DNA of 64,000 bases from Ooceraea biroi (lineage: Eukaryota > Arthropoda > Insecta > Hymenoptera > Formicidae), in the NCBI RefSeq assembly GCF_003672135.1, contig NC_039507.1:8261624-8325623 (forward strand). Reading direction: 5' to 3'. Below, one piece after another: positions 47,819 through 61,237 of the stretch. The position numbers and the translations under genes are program-made. The first letter of the stretch is position 1; every line of letters begins with the position of its first letter. The notes under the pieces are model-generated. The model saw nothing but the letters and a program-made list of their open reading frames with translations, was not told the origin of the DNA and searched no databases.

Positions 47819-50800
47819 CTGTCAATTCGAGAGCTTGCAGCTAATCGCCCAGCCAACTCCTGGCTGCGTGGTCAGTTACGAGCAGCTGTAACAGTTATGT
47901 CACGCTCTTGCTTATTACCCATTGCTGCTCGTATTCCCCGTCCAGCCGAGTCTCCTCAAGATATTCCCCTTCTATAAACATTTCTTTTTTTCCTTTTTAT
48001 TAATTTACGTAGAAATCGTGCCAAAAACACTTGTTCTTAATGAGTATTAATATAGTCATGTCCCTTGCTTGCTTGTAATTTTCGGGAGAACCGTTGACAT
48101 CTCCACATTTCAGTTTAAAATTTACTCTAAAGAATTCAGAGAATCCAAATCAGTATGTTGCGGAGTACCTATATACGCGCTTTGAATGGGATACCATGTG
48201 AACGTACTTTGAACTAATAGATGAAACATGAAAGAGATGCAATCCTGACTGATCAAAGCGTATTGTTATACACGTACCGTTATTCTCTCTCCTTCTCCCT
48301 CCCCTCCCCATCTTTCAAATATTGACGTTCCTAGGATACGCTACCTAGACCGCCACCACCATCTCCTGTCAATTCGAGAGCTTGCAGCTAATCGCCCAGC
48401 CAACTCCTGGCTGCGTTGGTCAGTTACGAGCAGCTGTAACAGTTATGTCACGCTCTTGCTTATTACCCATTGCTGCTCGTATTCACCGTCCAGCCGAGTC
48501 TCCTCAAGATATTCCCCTTCTATAAACATTTCTTTTTTTCCTTTTTATTAATTTACGTAGAAATCGTGCCAAAAACACTTGTTCTTAATGAGTATTAATA
48601 TAGTCATGTCCCTTGCTTGCTTGTAATTTTCGGGAGAACCGTTGACATCTTCACATTTCAGTTTAAAATTTACTCTAAAGAATTCAGAGAATCCAAATCA
48701 GTATGTTGCGGAGTACCTATATACGCGCTTCGAATGGGATACCATGTGAACGTACTTTGAACTAATGGATGAAACATGGAAGAGATGCAATCCTGACTGA
48801 TCAAAGCGTATTGTTATACACGTCCCGTTATTCTCTCTCCTTCTCCCTCCCCTCCCCCATCTTTTAAATATTGACGTTCCTAGGATACGCTACCTAGACC
48901 GCCACCACCATCTCCTGTCAATTCGAGAGCTTGCAGCTAATCGCCCAGCCAACTCCTGGCTGCGTGGTCAGTTACGAGCAGCTGTAACAGTTATGTCACG
49001 CTCTTGCTTATTACCCATTGCTGCTCGTATTCTCCGTCCAGCCGAGTCTCCTCAAGATATTCCCCTTCTATAAACATTTCTTTTTTTCCTTTTTATTAAT
49101 TTACATAGAAATCGTGCCAAAAACACTTGTTCTTAATGAGTATTAATATAGTCATGTCCCTTGCTTGCTTGTAATTTTCGGGAGAATCGTTGACATCTCC
49201 ACATTTCAGTTTAAAATTTACTCTAAAGAATTCAGAGAATCCAAATCAGTATGTCGCGGAGTACCTATATACGCGCTTCGAATGGGATACCATGTGAACG
49301 TACTTTGAACTAATGGATGAAACATGAAAGAGATGCAATCCTGACTGATCAAAGCGTATTGTTATACACGTACCGTTATTCTCTCTCCTTCTCCCTCCCC
49401 TCCCCATCTTTCAAATATTGACGTTCCTAGGATACGCTACCTAGACCGCCACCACCATCTCCTGTCAATTCGAGAGCTTGCAGCTAATCGCCCAGCCAAC
49501 TCCTGGCTGCGTTGGTCAGTTACGAGCAGCTGTAACAGTTATGTCACGCTCTTGCTTATTACCCATTGCTGCTCGTATTCACCGTCCAGCCGAGTCTCCT
49601 CAAGATATTCCCCTTCTATAAACATTTCTTTTTTTCCTTTTTATTAATTTACGTAGAAATCGTGCCAAAAACACTTGTTCTTAATGAGTATTAATATAGT
49701 CATGTCCCTTGCTTGCTTGTAATTTTCGGGAGAACCGTTGACATCTTCACATTTCAGTTTAAAATTTACTCTAAAGAATTCAGAGAATCCAAATCAGTAT
49801 GTTGCGGAGTACCTATATACGCGCTTCGAATGGGATACCATGTGAACGTACTTTGAACTAATAGATGAAACATGGAAGAGATGCAATCCTGACTGATCAA
49901 AGCGTATTGTTATACACGTACCGTTATTCTCTCTCCTTCTCCCTCCCCTCCCCATCTTTCAAATATTGACGTTCCTAGGATACGCTACCTAGACCGCCAC
50001 CACCATCTCCTGTCAATTCGAGAGCTTGCAGCTAATCGCCCAGCCAACTCCTGGCTGCGTTGGTCAGTTACGAGCAGCTGTAACAGTTATGTCACGCTCT
50101 TGCTTATTACCCATTGCTGCTCGTATTCACCGTCCAGCCGAGTCTCCTCAAGATATTCCCCTTCTATAAACATTTCTTTTTTTCCTTTTTATTAATTTAC
50201 GTAGAAATCGTGCCAAAAACACTTGTTCTTAATGAGTATTAATATAGTCATGTCCCTTGCTTGCTTGTAATTTTCGGGAGAACCGTTGACATCTTCACAT
50301 TTCAGTTTAAAATTTACTCTAAAGAATTCAGAGAATCCAAATCAGTATGTTGCGGAGTACCTATATACGCGCTTCGAATGGGATACCATGTGAACGTACT
50401 TTGAACTAATGGATGAAACATGAAAGAGATGCAATCCTGACTGATCAAAGCGTATTGTTATACACGTACCGTTATTCTCTCTCCTTCTCCCTCCCCTCCC
50501 CATCTTTCAAATATTGACGTTCCTAGGATACGCTACCTAGACCGCCACCACCATCTCCTGTCAATTCGAGAGCTTGCAGCTAATCGCCCAGCCAACTCCT
50601 GGCTGCGTTGGTCAGTTACGAGCAGCTGTAACAGTTATGTCACGCTCTTGCTTATTACCCATTGCTGCTCGTATTCCCCGTCCAGCCGAGTCTCCTCAAG
50701 ATATTCCCCTTCTATAAACATTTCTTTTTTTCCTTTTTATTAATTTACGTAGAAATCGTGCCAAAAACACTTGTTTTTAATGAGTATTAATATAGTCATG

Positions 50801-51665
50801 TCCCTTGCTTGCTTGTAATTTTCGGGAGAACCGTTGACATCTCCACATTTCAGTTTAAAATTTACTCTAAAGAATTCAGAGAATCCAAATCAGTATGTTG
50901 CGGAGTACCTATATACGCACTTCGAATGGGATACCATGTGAACGTACTTTGAACTAATGGATGAAACATGAAAGAGATGCAATCCTGACTGATCAAAGCG
51001 TATTGTTATACACGTACCGTTATTCTCTCTCCTTCTCCCTCCCCTCCCCATCTTTCAAATATTGACGTTCCTAGGATACGCTACCTAGACCGCCACCACC
51101 ATCTCCTGTCAATTCGAGAGCTTGCAGCTAATCGCCCAGCCAACTCCTGGCTGCGTTGGTCAGTTACGAGCAGCTGTAACAGTTATGTCACGCTCTTGCT
51201 TATTACCCATTGCTGCTCGTATTCACCGTCCAGCCGAGTCTCCTCAAGATATTCCCCTTCTATAAACATTTCTTTTTTTCCTTTTTATTAATTTACGTAG
51301 AAATCGTGCCAAAAACACTTGTTCTTAATGAGTATTAATATAGTCATGTCCCTTGCTTGCTTGTAATTTTCGGGAGAACCGTTGACATCTCCACATTTCA
51401 GTTTAAAATTTACTCTAAAGAATTCAGAGAATCCAAATCAGTATGTTGCGGAGTACCTATATACGCGCTTCGAATGGGATACCATGTGAACGTACTTTGA
51501 ACTAATGGATGAAACATGAAAGAGATGCAATCCTGACTGATCAAAGCGTATTGTTATACACGTACCGTTATTCTCTCTCCTTCTCCCTCCCCTCCCCCAT
51601 CTTTCAAATATTGACGTTCCTAGGATACGCTACCTAGACCGCCACCACCATCTCCTGTCAATTCG
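47819..51665. repeat. Tandem array of seven 548-bp units
   Basis: Units start with GTCAATTCGAGAGCTTG at 47821, 48368, 48917, 49464, 50012, 50560 and 51108, giving periods of 547 to 549 bp. The array ends after an eighth GTCAATTCG at 51657-51665. The copies differ by only a handful of substitutions and single-base indels (for example GCGTGG or GCGTTGG; TCCCC, TCACC or TCTCC before GTCCAG), so homogenisation is recent. Each unit holds a CAGCCA-ACTCC-TGGCTG hairpin, a T-rich stretch, and a long pyrimidine tract followed by GACGTTCCTAG. No open frame persists through a unit. The array lies between two CTGTCAATTCG repeats (47819-47829 and 51655-51665). Confidence 0.95.
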
Positions 51666-54600
51666 GCTTTACAGATTATTACAGCACGATTGCGTACAAC
51701 CGTTTGCGCACGACGTGTCGCTTGGTACGGAGACGAGGGACGGAGGCGTTGGCGCCAAGGAGCGCGACGTCTGCCGGAAATTGTAGACGTCGTCGGATCG
51801 CGTGCAGCCGGAAGGTGCGACTGACAGTACTCGGACCCCCATAATGTGCCGGGGGTTGCCCGCTCCCTCGCTGTCTTTCGTGCTTCCGCGGCTGCGAACT
51901 TAGATTCCGCGCGCATGCACGACACTCGACTCGATCAGCTTCGCGAATCGCGCTCGCTCCTCGCAGCTGTACTTTCCGCAGTGAACAGCACCGAATCGAT
52001 TTACTCCGAAATCCGCGAAAATCGCGCGTGATTATCTGTAGATTATTGCCGAGTGCCTACATTTGTGAGATATTCTTTTATTCTATTTGCTTTAGAATTT
52101 GTTTACATTACTTCGTTGTATTTTTTGCTGTTCTTTCATCTTTGTATTTTTTGAAGATGGCAAGTGTTTGTGTGTTTGTTGTTTGTTGGAAGATATCACA
52201 TTTCATGAAAGCTATCTTTTCATACGCCGTGTCCGGTTCTGACCCACTTTTAGCAGTCTGGGTTATGATATTACGGTAGCCGGAGGGCCGAAAAAGGCGT
52301 TAGATAGCGTATGCGATGGAAATCGCTATCAGCGATATTTTAATAGAACCAGGTACCATCGTTATCGATGCTTCTGGCGTATTCGCGAAAATGTTGCTGA
52401 AATGCTGCATCGTGGAATTGGATCGGAGTGACTGTGTAGCAAGAAATTCATCCATATGAACGATAATAATAATAAAGTTATTTTGATGTGCATGTCTGAA
52501 AGCAGCTAATGCAATCGATTGCTAGAAGGGATAGCTCTATAGATGACGTAGATTTGATTAGATAAATAATGACGATGAAATAGCTACGCGTGCTCATTAA
52601 TTGGAACACCTGATGATAAATCGTTGTTGATAAATCGATACTCGGAAAAATCGATGGGTGTTTTACAACGGTTTTCCTTAAAGGCAAAACATACAACATA
52701 CGTACGGTGTAAGGATAAAGCTGACCGTTGACAAAATGCATGAGTATGAGTTGCATTGTGTCATTATTTTCTGAAATTCGTAAGTACACACTGAAATCTC
52801 TACGGGCGCGTTCGTTTTCGTTTGCACGGTAACTAAACGTCCCCGGAGTACCATGGATCTGAAACGGACCAGCAGCGACCACCACGAGGGTTAACAATGC
52901 GATGCATTATGGTCTACCGGCATTGTGAGAACCATTATACGGTCCTTATGCACTATTACGCTTGCTTAATGTTCGAGCGAATGAAAGCTCGACATGAGCA
53001 ATCGAGAAACCTTATGATTTCCGTGACTACGCATTATAATTTTAGGAGCAGACGATGCTCCGTACTTGACACTTCGATTTTCTCTCAATCTACTTCTAAT
53101 CTCGTTCGCGTATTTTAATACACGTGCATTGAACAACGACACTCGCGATTCACGCTACATTAGCGATTTTCATTATCATTATTCTCGCGTAATCGAGAAT
53201 CAGATTGGATTTCACGATTCTTCGTCGAGAAAACTCGTTCACGTGCTCGTGTCGGATGTCAGATCGGAATTGACGATCGCTTTAATCGCTAAGCGCGACA
53301 ATCACCCATCACTTCATCAGCTTCGCCTTCGTTATCGTCGGTGCGTTGACGATTGGTATTTTCCACCCGACGTGCCAGCGCGACGTGAAAGCGCCTTCGA
53401 GGAGGCGCGTGCGGGCATCTCTCGATACTCGTGTCAGGATACCGAGAATACTCATCCACGTACGATGGCACGAACATCCATCCTACAGCGGCTATGTAAG
53501 TCGGAGCACGAAGCACGCGTGAACATCGATTCCACCCGATCGCCCTAGTACCAGACACCGAAACACCCTATCACGTGACCTCATGTCAGGTAGGGCAATT
53601 TCCATAGTCCTCTTGATAGGCGTTCGCCGATCGCCTGACTGTTCCCCCGCGTGATAGCGTCCCTATTGGATATTGGATCTAAAATTTACTCCTTCCTTTC
53701 GTGACACCCGCTGGGAGACCTGCATGCCGTAATTCTTAATTTTTGCGTTCTTCCCTTCGCTCTGAGAGCGAGCATGAATTTTCGTGTCACGAGAATCCAT
53801 CGCAAAACGCTATAAATATTCAGCAAGGTGGCATCCTGCGAGAGGCCTTCTTAAAACCAATAAAGATATAATACTTATATGTCTTCATCCCGTCCTTCAT
53901 TATTATTATTCTCACGAGTTTTTATCTCAAGAGACACGTACATCGTGTTTTATTAGAATATTGAATGAATTCATTATAATATTATATAATATCAGGAAAA
54001 GCGCTTGACCTTCCGATAGTGCCTGCTTCATCATTCATACCAAGAGTATCAAGTCGAGAGCGAAAACCCCGTCCTCCGGGAAATTTCGTTTTCGCGACCC
54101 TTTGGTCGGGATGTCCTTGTTCGAGTCCGACAGATGTATGCGGCCAACCACGGAATTACTCTGCACGTCGTATTGGACGAACTATCGTCGAGGGGGCAAG
54201 ACCAGCGTCGTCGTCGTCATCGTCGTTGTCGTCGTACTACGACGACGGGAGGGTCACAGCTCCCAAAAGCTAGCGGATTGCCGTCGTGCGCTACCGAGGG
54301 TCATGACACCCAAAAGAGCGTTACGACCTTTGACCGATGTAGGTACACCCTGCTGATAGCTGACCGTGGTACACATGTTTTTCTTCGTCCTCCTGAACTT
54401 GTCCAATAAAATCTCTCACAATCAAACGTGATTCGATAGGTCCATGCGATTCGATGCCAAAAGTTGTGAAATTGTGATGGAAATAATAAAATATCTAAAT
54501 CTGAAATTTCCATTATTTAATTAACATTTTCATTATCAAGGGATGATCTAATTTGTCTAAAATAAAATAAACATACTTTTATTTTTGGTATATATTATAT

Positions 54601-55131
54601 TTTTATATTTATGTTATACTACATTTATTGCTACAAATGTTGATTAAAACTCGTATTCATTAAAAAAGAATGAGCGCGAGCTTATTAAAATATGTTTCTG
54701 CCTTCGTTACGTTCAGTAGCAATAGATGCAAAGTGCATAAAACCCTACGAGCAACGAGTTAATTCACTGCGCTGATTTCATGGGTTTATTTGGATATCTC
54801 ATGTGATATATTTCAAACGTGAGGCGTGTTGCCTCGAACAGAACCCGTTTGTATAATACTTCAATTTAGAAAACAGTGAATAGCACATCGCATTCGTTGC
54901 GGAAAACACGCTGCAAACCGAACTAGTTGTGAGTTCCGCTGTACATAATATGCGCTCGTAACTGAAATGTAGGATTATTTTGCAACAATTATTCCTCTCT
55001 CGTTGCTAGTAAACCAATCCGACAGACCGTAATCAGCCCGAATGTATTCGCTTTTCAGTGACAGCGCGTAAAAGTCGTGTCGCTAAAGCGTCATTTGAAC
55101 ACTGCACATCTCCCCAACTGCCGCTCGTCTC
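51666..55131. other. Non-coding stretch, no supportable gene
   Basis: GC-rich just after the array (51666-52030), then mixed. The 160-codon plus-strand frame at 53066-53548 and the minus-strand frame at 52478-52897 have no domain. A GTC-type trinucleotide run lies at 54206-54236. AT-rich sequence occupies 54480-54670. Confidence 0.55.
54206..54236. repeat. Imperfect (GTC)n trinucleotide run
   Basis: CGTCGTCGTCGTCATCGTCG and following triplets, open in several frames (Arg/Val/Ser runs), which explains the overlapping chance frames here. Confidence 0.85.
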
Positions 55132-55917
55132 ACAAGGAAAGGTTTTTAGGTGTTACACTCGGATTTCAAAAATTTTTTGCATGCAGGTAGGGAGGTCCCT
55201 AAATAGAAGAAAAATTATAAAAGTAGCGGCCCAAATGCATATTTGCGCGCTACGTGCGCAATTTTCGATGTTAGGTTAATTACTCAAAAATTCTATTTCC
55301 AATCGAATTCTTTACATTTTTTATTTCACCTAATGCACAACGCTTTAAAAAGAAATCAAAACCAAAAAATTAAAACTGAAAGAATTAAAAACCTCCCTTG
55401 ACCAGATCTTTTATGTCCTCGTTATGGATTCTGATCAAATCTATTTAAAGTCGCATACAATAAATCACGCAGAAAGAGCAAACTACGATTTGCGCAATGT
55501 ACAATTATTCCAAATTGTGTGCATTGGCAGTTGCAGTAAAAAATTAAAAAAGTTACGATGCAAATACCATTTTTGAGCAGTGGGCCTTTTATACGCACTG
55601 TGCTCGCGCGGCACGAGATTACATTAGACGCTCGTATTTTCTAAACACACACAAGTACACACACGCACACACATACACACACACACAAAATTATTCAAAG
55701 CAATATAAATGTGCATTAGGTGAAATAAAAAATGTAAAGAATTCGATTGGAAATAGCATTTTTGAGTAATTAACCTAACATCGAAAATTGCGCACGTAGC
55801 GCGCAAATATGCATTTGGGCCGCTACTTTTATTTTTTTTCTTCTATTTGGGGACCTCCCTACCTGCATGCAAAAAATTTTTGAAATCCGAGTGTAACACC
55901 TAAAAACCTTCCCTTGT
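55132..55917. mobile_element. Inverted-repeat (foldback/MITE-like) element with CA-rich loop
   Basis: Two 208-bp arms (55132-55339 and 55710-55917) are inverted copies, with only about seven differences seen by eye. The outer ends read ACAAGGAAAGGTTTTTAGG and its near-complement. The 370-bp centre has no gene and carries a CA microsatellite at 55644-55688 next to the right arm. No transposase is encoded, so the element is non-autonomous. A target duplication is not obvious. Confidence 0.85.
55644..55688. repeat. (CA)n imperfect microsatellite
   Basis: CA/ACAC repeats with a few interruptions, in the loop of the inverted-repeat element and next to its right arm. Confidence 0.9.
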
Positions 55918-56558
55918 CAGACTGCTCAAGCTTGAAATCGTCCACTAAGCCCGCATCCGCTTCCGCTTCGTAAGGCGATCAACGCCGTTGTAGGGAAAGT
56001 GGTGACGTTACCCTGGCACGCTCGCCAAAGTTTAATGCACCTTTGGCTCCTGCACCGTGTCGGCGCGAGGGAAGTCGCCGTCGTGGCGCCGGGAATCTGT
56101 TTCTTCTTGCTGCGCACCCCCATCGCCCCCTGCTTTCCGCTATCTCCTCATCTAGGCTCCCCTTGGTACTTTTATACCTCGTCGCTCCGGATTTGTCGCG
56201 TTCCTTTTGCGTCTTCCTATTCTCTTCCCTCCCGATTCGTTAGCCCGACAGTTTATCAGTTAAAGGAGCGCGCGTAGACCGCGGAAGCAGAGTGGAGGAG
56301 GATCATTCGAGGTCTGTGACGAAAGAGTAGGACAGTCGATGTCACCTTTTAGGGAATCGCACGTGCTTCCGGGTTTTTAGTTTGATATCGAGGGCAATCA
56401 CGCTGCTCGCGAACCAACCGTGTCGCTGACAATTAAAGTCCGAAACGCCGCCAAGTGCCAAAGCTAGTACTGCGGGTTGATGCAGCGGCGCGAACGCCAT
56501 GTCACTGATAAAAACATATCGATCGTTGCATTTTATATCAGTGTCCTAAGCAGTATAA
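55918..56558. other. Spacer between two inverted-repeat elements
   Basis: A GC-rich 640-bp interval. Short overlapping frames (55999-56277 on plus, 55926-56123 on minus) have no family features. Nothing else is seen. Confidence 0.55.
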
Positions 56559-57284
56559 TTAAGGGGGGAACCTGCTTTAGAACGCTGAAAATAAGGTATA
56601 TTTTACGAATTGTTTTTGGAGAAACTATACAGCGGATCATTATAAAACTTTGATGCATTTATTAGTACATGTTTAAAGATAAAAAAATTATTTTTTGATT
56701 TGAATATATCGCTTGTAGAGGTCGTCCTGGAGAAATCTTAGTGCAGCCGCGTCGCCGGCATTGCAAATTGCTGAGCATTCTCCTGCCTCCAAATTTCGTC
56801 TAAACTGAAAAATTGAAAGGTGTTTTCGTTATTTATGAATTCCCATCGTCGATGAACCAAAGAGAGAAGAAAAAAGTTGAAAAGTGTCAAAATGGTGGAG
56901 CTTAGAACACAAAAGTACGATTTTTAGGCAAAGTTTTTGAACTTTTTCATGCAAAAATAATTGTTTAACTTAATGTTTTTATGAATATTAAAGGTTCATC
57001 GACGATGGGAATTCATAAATAACGAGAAAATATTTCAATTTTTCAGTTTGGATGAAATTTGGAGGCAGGAGAATGCTCACCAATTTACAATGCCGGCTGC
57101 ACTAAGATGCCTCCAGGACGACCTGTACAGGCGATATATTCAAATAAAAAAATAATTTTTTTATCTTTAAACATGTACTAATAAATGCATCAAAGTTTTA
57201 TAATGATCCGCTGTATAGTTTCTCCAAAAAAATTCGTAAAATTATACCTTATTTTCAACGTTCTAAAGCAGGCTCCCCCCTTAA
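56559..57284. mobile_element. TTAA-bounded inverted-repeat element (MITE-like)
   Basis: The left arm (56559-56858) and right arm (56993-57284) are inverted copies of about 295 bp with a short 134-bp centre. Both outer edges read TTAA followed inward by six G and then an (A/G)CCTGCTTTAGAACG-type sequence. TTAA is the target duplication of piggyBac-type elements, but the run of G at the start is not the CCC usual for that family, so the link is tentative. No coding capacity remains. Confidence 0.8.
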
Positions 57285-60200
57285 ATTGATCATTGCAATT
57301 TTCCGTTGTAAAACAACGATTCGAAACTTTCGTGTTTAACGTTATTGCAAGTGGGAAAAACGCAGCGCATGCAGTACATGCGAGAGGAGCTTGATAAGCA
57401 TCTCAAAAAATTGTCTCTGAAATGAATGCAAAACGCGCGATCGAGAATGATAACCTGTAATCGATTAGGAAAGCAAAGCCAGCGGCTAGTCCGCGACGGA
57501 CGTGATGAATTAGTCACTTTATATGCAAATCTATTTTCCTCGCGCCGCGAACGAGCTGTGTAAGCGTAATGATATGTGCGAGCGGACGAAAAAGAAAAAC
57601 AGAAAAGATTGTTCGCATCCGCGAGGACAATCGGGCGACTCGCATCGCGACCGATTGCTCAGCTCGGTGACGACTATTCTCGTTTTTCCGCGCAGTGTTC
57701 TGCATAAAATGCTGCTTTATACGTCGGACAGATGGCGCGTGAAATATTCTGTCTTCAAAGGCGAGTGAACCGAGAAGGAAAATGGAGCTAATTAGTATTC
57801 GGTTATCTTGAAAGCGCGACGCCGAGCAATTTTATCTTTGACGTGAATCACTCGATCGTAAACAGAGTGTCGCGACGTTAACTGCATATCGTTTTCCATT
57901 ATTAATTATTTGGATATATATATATGATATCTATATATTTGAGAGATATCAATACCTGGGTTCTCCATGCGATTATTATGCGCATGTTACAAAAATACAA
58001 AGATTCATCAACCTAAATTGAGAGGTCTTAAGCAATCGATTCTGTAACGATCTAAATAGAATCGTTTCGTTAAGAGAAACAGTATTACGGACATCGTCGA
58101 ATCACTGAATCATATTAGATTAAACAAATTGCAAGCGAGAGTCGACTCGATCTAATGAAACTTTAAATGTGTGAAACGAACTTAATTCTCACGACTTTAA
58201 ATTTCACACTACATACGTACAGAGTTCATTATTTATGCATGTACACTGTTAAGTATCACTATTTTAGAAATTGTAATATGTCTTAGGATTGCTATAGTGC
58301 TCTTTCAGCCCCTTATCTTCATCTATGAAATTAGCGAATATCATTTTATCCATGAGAAATGTTACTAACAGAGATTTTATCCATTATGCAATTGATATTA
58401 ACAGTTATATAAAGTTCTAAGTTCTGTAGAAATTGAATTAATTGGACCAATCATAACATCGCGCGAAGCGTGAATAATACAGAAAATCTAATTTTTCTGC
58501 ATTACATAATCGAAACGTAATAGGAAACGACCGTGTCCGGTCGTAGTTTCGTTAAGGGCGGACTCTAAATTAATCGCGGTAATTTCGTCCACCGCTCGGG
58601 GGTGCAGACGGCCTACGCGACGTATGACGTCCGTAGCATCTGGGTCAACAGATAGACGGTGGAAACGAGTCTGCCGTGTTGAAGACCTTTCGATCCAGGT
58701 AGCTATCCCTCGCGCTTACACGGCCCGCTCGAGCGTACAGTACACGAGCGCGGCATAAATAAATGATTTCGTCGCGGAGCGCTCGCGCGACGGCGCGCTA
58801 CGTCGCTTCTATTCTCGTCATCGTCATCGTGTCGTCGGTGGGATCCGTGCAAATTTAATTGTACGCCATATGACGCGTTACGCCGTCCCAATCGGATCCA
58901 TTAAAAAATATCGAGCGATCGGGTATCTGTCATTCGATTACCGGCCAGATTTATCCCGGCATACGGGCGAGGCGCGGAGCGAGATCCCTGGGATTTAATT
59001 CCGCCCGAGCGCCCGCGCCCACGGCTGTAACAATCGGGAACCGAGCGGAACGAAACGGAGAAAGAAGGAATCGCGCGGATTGCGAGTGCACAGAAGGGCG
59101 AGGATACTTTGCTGCCGGCGGATCGGGATACTTCCGCACGTCCGCTTTAAAGGATTGACCACGGCAGCCGAGTTACCGGGAAGCTTATCCTTGCTCCGCG
59201 TTCAGGGTCGTCCTGAAAATATCCGGTGGGCCGTGGCCTCGATACGAAAAGATCATCGTGATGATCATGCTATCGAAAGAAGCTGAGGGAGCAGTGTTTA
59301 GGTTGATATGGGAGAGATTCCATTTCGACCCCGGAAGACGAAGCAAAATTGAAACCGTGAAATTTCCTCTCCGTGACGCGTTTTGGCGCAGAAATTCTGG
59401 GTTATATTTAAGTTCTGGCGAGGAAAGTAATAATTTATTTTATTTCTGTTTTTAATACCTGCTTTATTTTTCAGTCTTCCACTTATTTGACTGCGGTGAC
59501 GTACATTATTCCAAGTTATTTGATTATTCATCGCTATTGATTTAATATGCTAGATGTTCGACTAATTAAAGTAGCCGAATGAATAAAAGAGATGGTAATT
59601 GTTAATAATAATAGTCTGATAATACTAATGACACTATAAATCGGCGACTGGATGCACGTGAGGCGAAATTAGCGAATTTTAAAATAACTGGGCGCCCCGC
59701 GGCCGGTTATTCTCACGGTGCTCGTACGTAACACACAAAGCCGGCTGTATTCAAATCGACTTATCGATTCGACCCCCGGTCGACAACCGTTTCCTCGAAC
59801 GACCCATTCATGTAAGTGTAGCGTTACGCTTGTATCGTAATCAGGGTCGAGCACCTACCACCCACGTGAAATTGTTTTCCTACAAGCCGGGCTGAAGATA
59901 AACCTCAGTTTATTACGTTCATTCCTCTTCCGCTTGCCGCGGTACGAGAATAAATTTCTTATTTTAATCACAGAAAAAAGCGCATTATTAATATACCTCA
60001 CGTCGCGTGAGATTACGGCATCGGGAATGCGATGCGTGTAACCCGTTACGTATCTCTTGTGCATTCTCGACTCCCTCGCATATCCAAAAGGAGCAGGAGG
60101 CAAGGTCGCTGCACCTCGCTCTGCGATTACGATCGACGTTGCTTGAAATTATTGACAATTTGCAATTTTCATTCCGCTCGATGCGCAAACTCCACTCAGC

Positions 60201-60663
60201 ATATCGAAGCACCGCGTCTACAACCGAAGTATCATCCGACGTCATCTCTCTCGCTTCGGGCTAAATTATATTCTAATCCCCTGTCAGCAATAGGAATAAT
60301 TCGGGCGGGACATAAATTACGTTATTAATGCACCGCGTTTTCAAACCGTAATGGTCTCTCTTATCATATCTGTATGTATCGATAAAATAATATTACATGT
60401 TTCAAAATTGTATTAATAAATTGTATTATCGTCGTCGAACGTGCCAAAACTGATAAAAACTCAATTTTCCTCAATAATTTGTTACATTTTGATCTGTTAC
60501 AATTATCGAGTCGTTAAATAATTTAATATATTATATCTAAAATAATATATGTATTTATATAGACTTTAGACGTTAGACGAAAGCTGTATAACTGTGAACT
60601 GAGTCGAACGATTTTAAGACGCGTATATATCCACTTTGAAGACTTAATGAGTGTGTATATATA
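57285..60663. other. Non-coding stretch, no supportable gene
   Basis: CpG-rich at 58540-59300 and AT-rich at 57890-58520 and 60350-60600. The frames on both strands are short and lack domains. A run of TA dinucleotides lies near 57915. Confidence 0.55.
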
Positions 60664-60969
60664 CAGGGTGTCCCGGGTTTTAACCGACAAACTGTGGGAG
60701 CATATTCTACTAGTGGAAATAAGAAAAAATTCTTATATCGAGTTTGCTTAGAAATGCTTTATTACAAAGTTATGAACCAATATTGAAAAGAAATATGAGA
60801 TAAGTAACAACGGAACATAGTGTAGAATTTGGAAGGTCGAAGATGTTTATGTTACGTGTATTCACATGTATTCATGTGCACTATGTTGAAACGATTCAGT
60901 ATGATTGTTACTTTCACGACAGTAGCTGTTAGATTTCAATCGTCGTGTGAACTAGCAATTACTATCAGA

Positions 60970-61119
60970 ATGCCAAAAGTGTTTTCAAATGAGGAATACA
61001 CCGATATTCATTTCGTGTACGGATTCTGTGACGGAAATGCACGAGCTGCCGTGCGAGAGTATCAACGTAGATTTCCTAACAGGAGAGTACCAGATAGATT
61101 TAAAGCAACGAATTACTAA
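60970..61119 (+). pseudogene. Transposase N-terminal fragment (HTH, DUF4817-like)
   Basis: The ATG at 60970 reads [20 protein letters not shown], continuing with [21 protein letters not shown]. This is the N-terminal helix-turn-helix region (DUF4817 type) found on insect transposases. The reading runs into unrelated residues (RFKATNY) and a stop at 61119 because the middle of the gene, including the catalytic domain, is missing. I recognise the domain from its EY..MHFVYG and ARAA.R.Y..RFPNRR pattern. The assignment to a particular superfamily is less sure. Confidence 0.7.
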
Positions 61120-61237
61120 TTCAGTTACTGAGATGCAAGAAAATTTTCAGGAATGTCGTACCGTAACAAATTCTGTACTACGTCGATGTCTAGCTTGTAT
61201 CGATGTGCAAGGACAACATTTTGAAACGCGTCACTAA
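61085..61237 (+). pseudogene. Transposase C-terminal fragment (out of frame)
   Basis: In the frame next to the N-terminal fragment the sequence reads [20 protein letters not shown] and then a tail ending RRCLACIDVQGQHFE before the stop. This matches the usual C-terminal tail of the same transposase type (LKxRI...RRxxxCIxxxGxHFE). The two fragments overlap around 61085-61119, which places the deletion junction there. A frame change at the junction means no fusion protein is made. Confidence 0.6.

Noticed and set aside
47726..47977. 83-codon frame running into the first 548-bp unit
   Set aside because: It reads across the array border into repeat sequence and is not open in a gene-like way in the other units.
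53066..53548. 160-codon plus-strand frame
   Set aside because: No domain, low similarity to any protein family I know, and a minus-strand frame over the same DNA.
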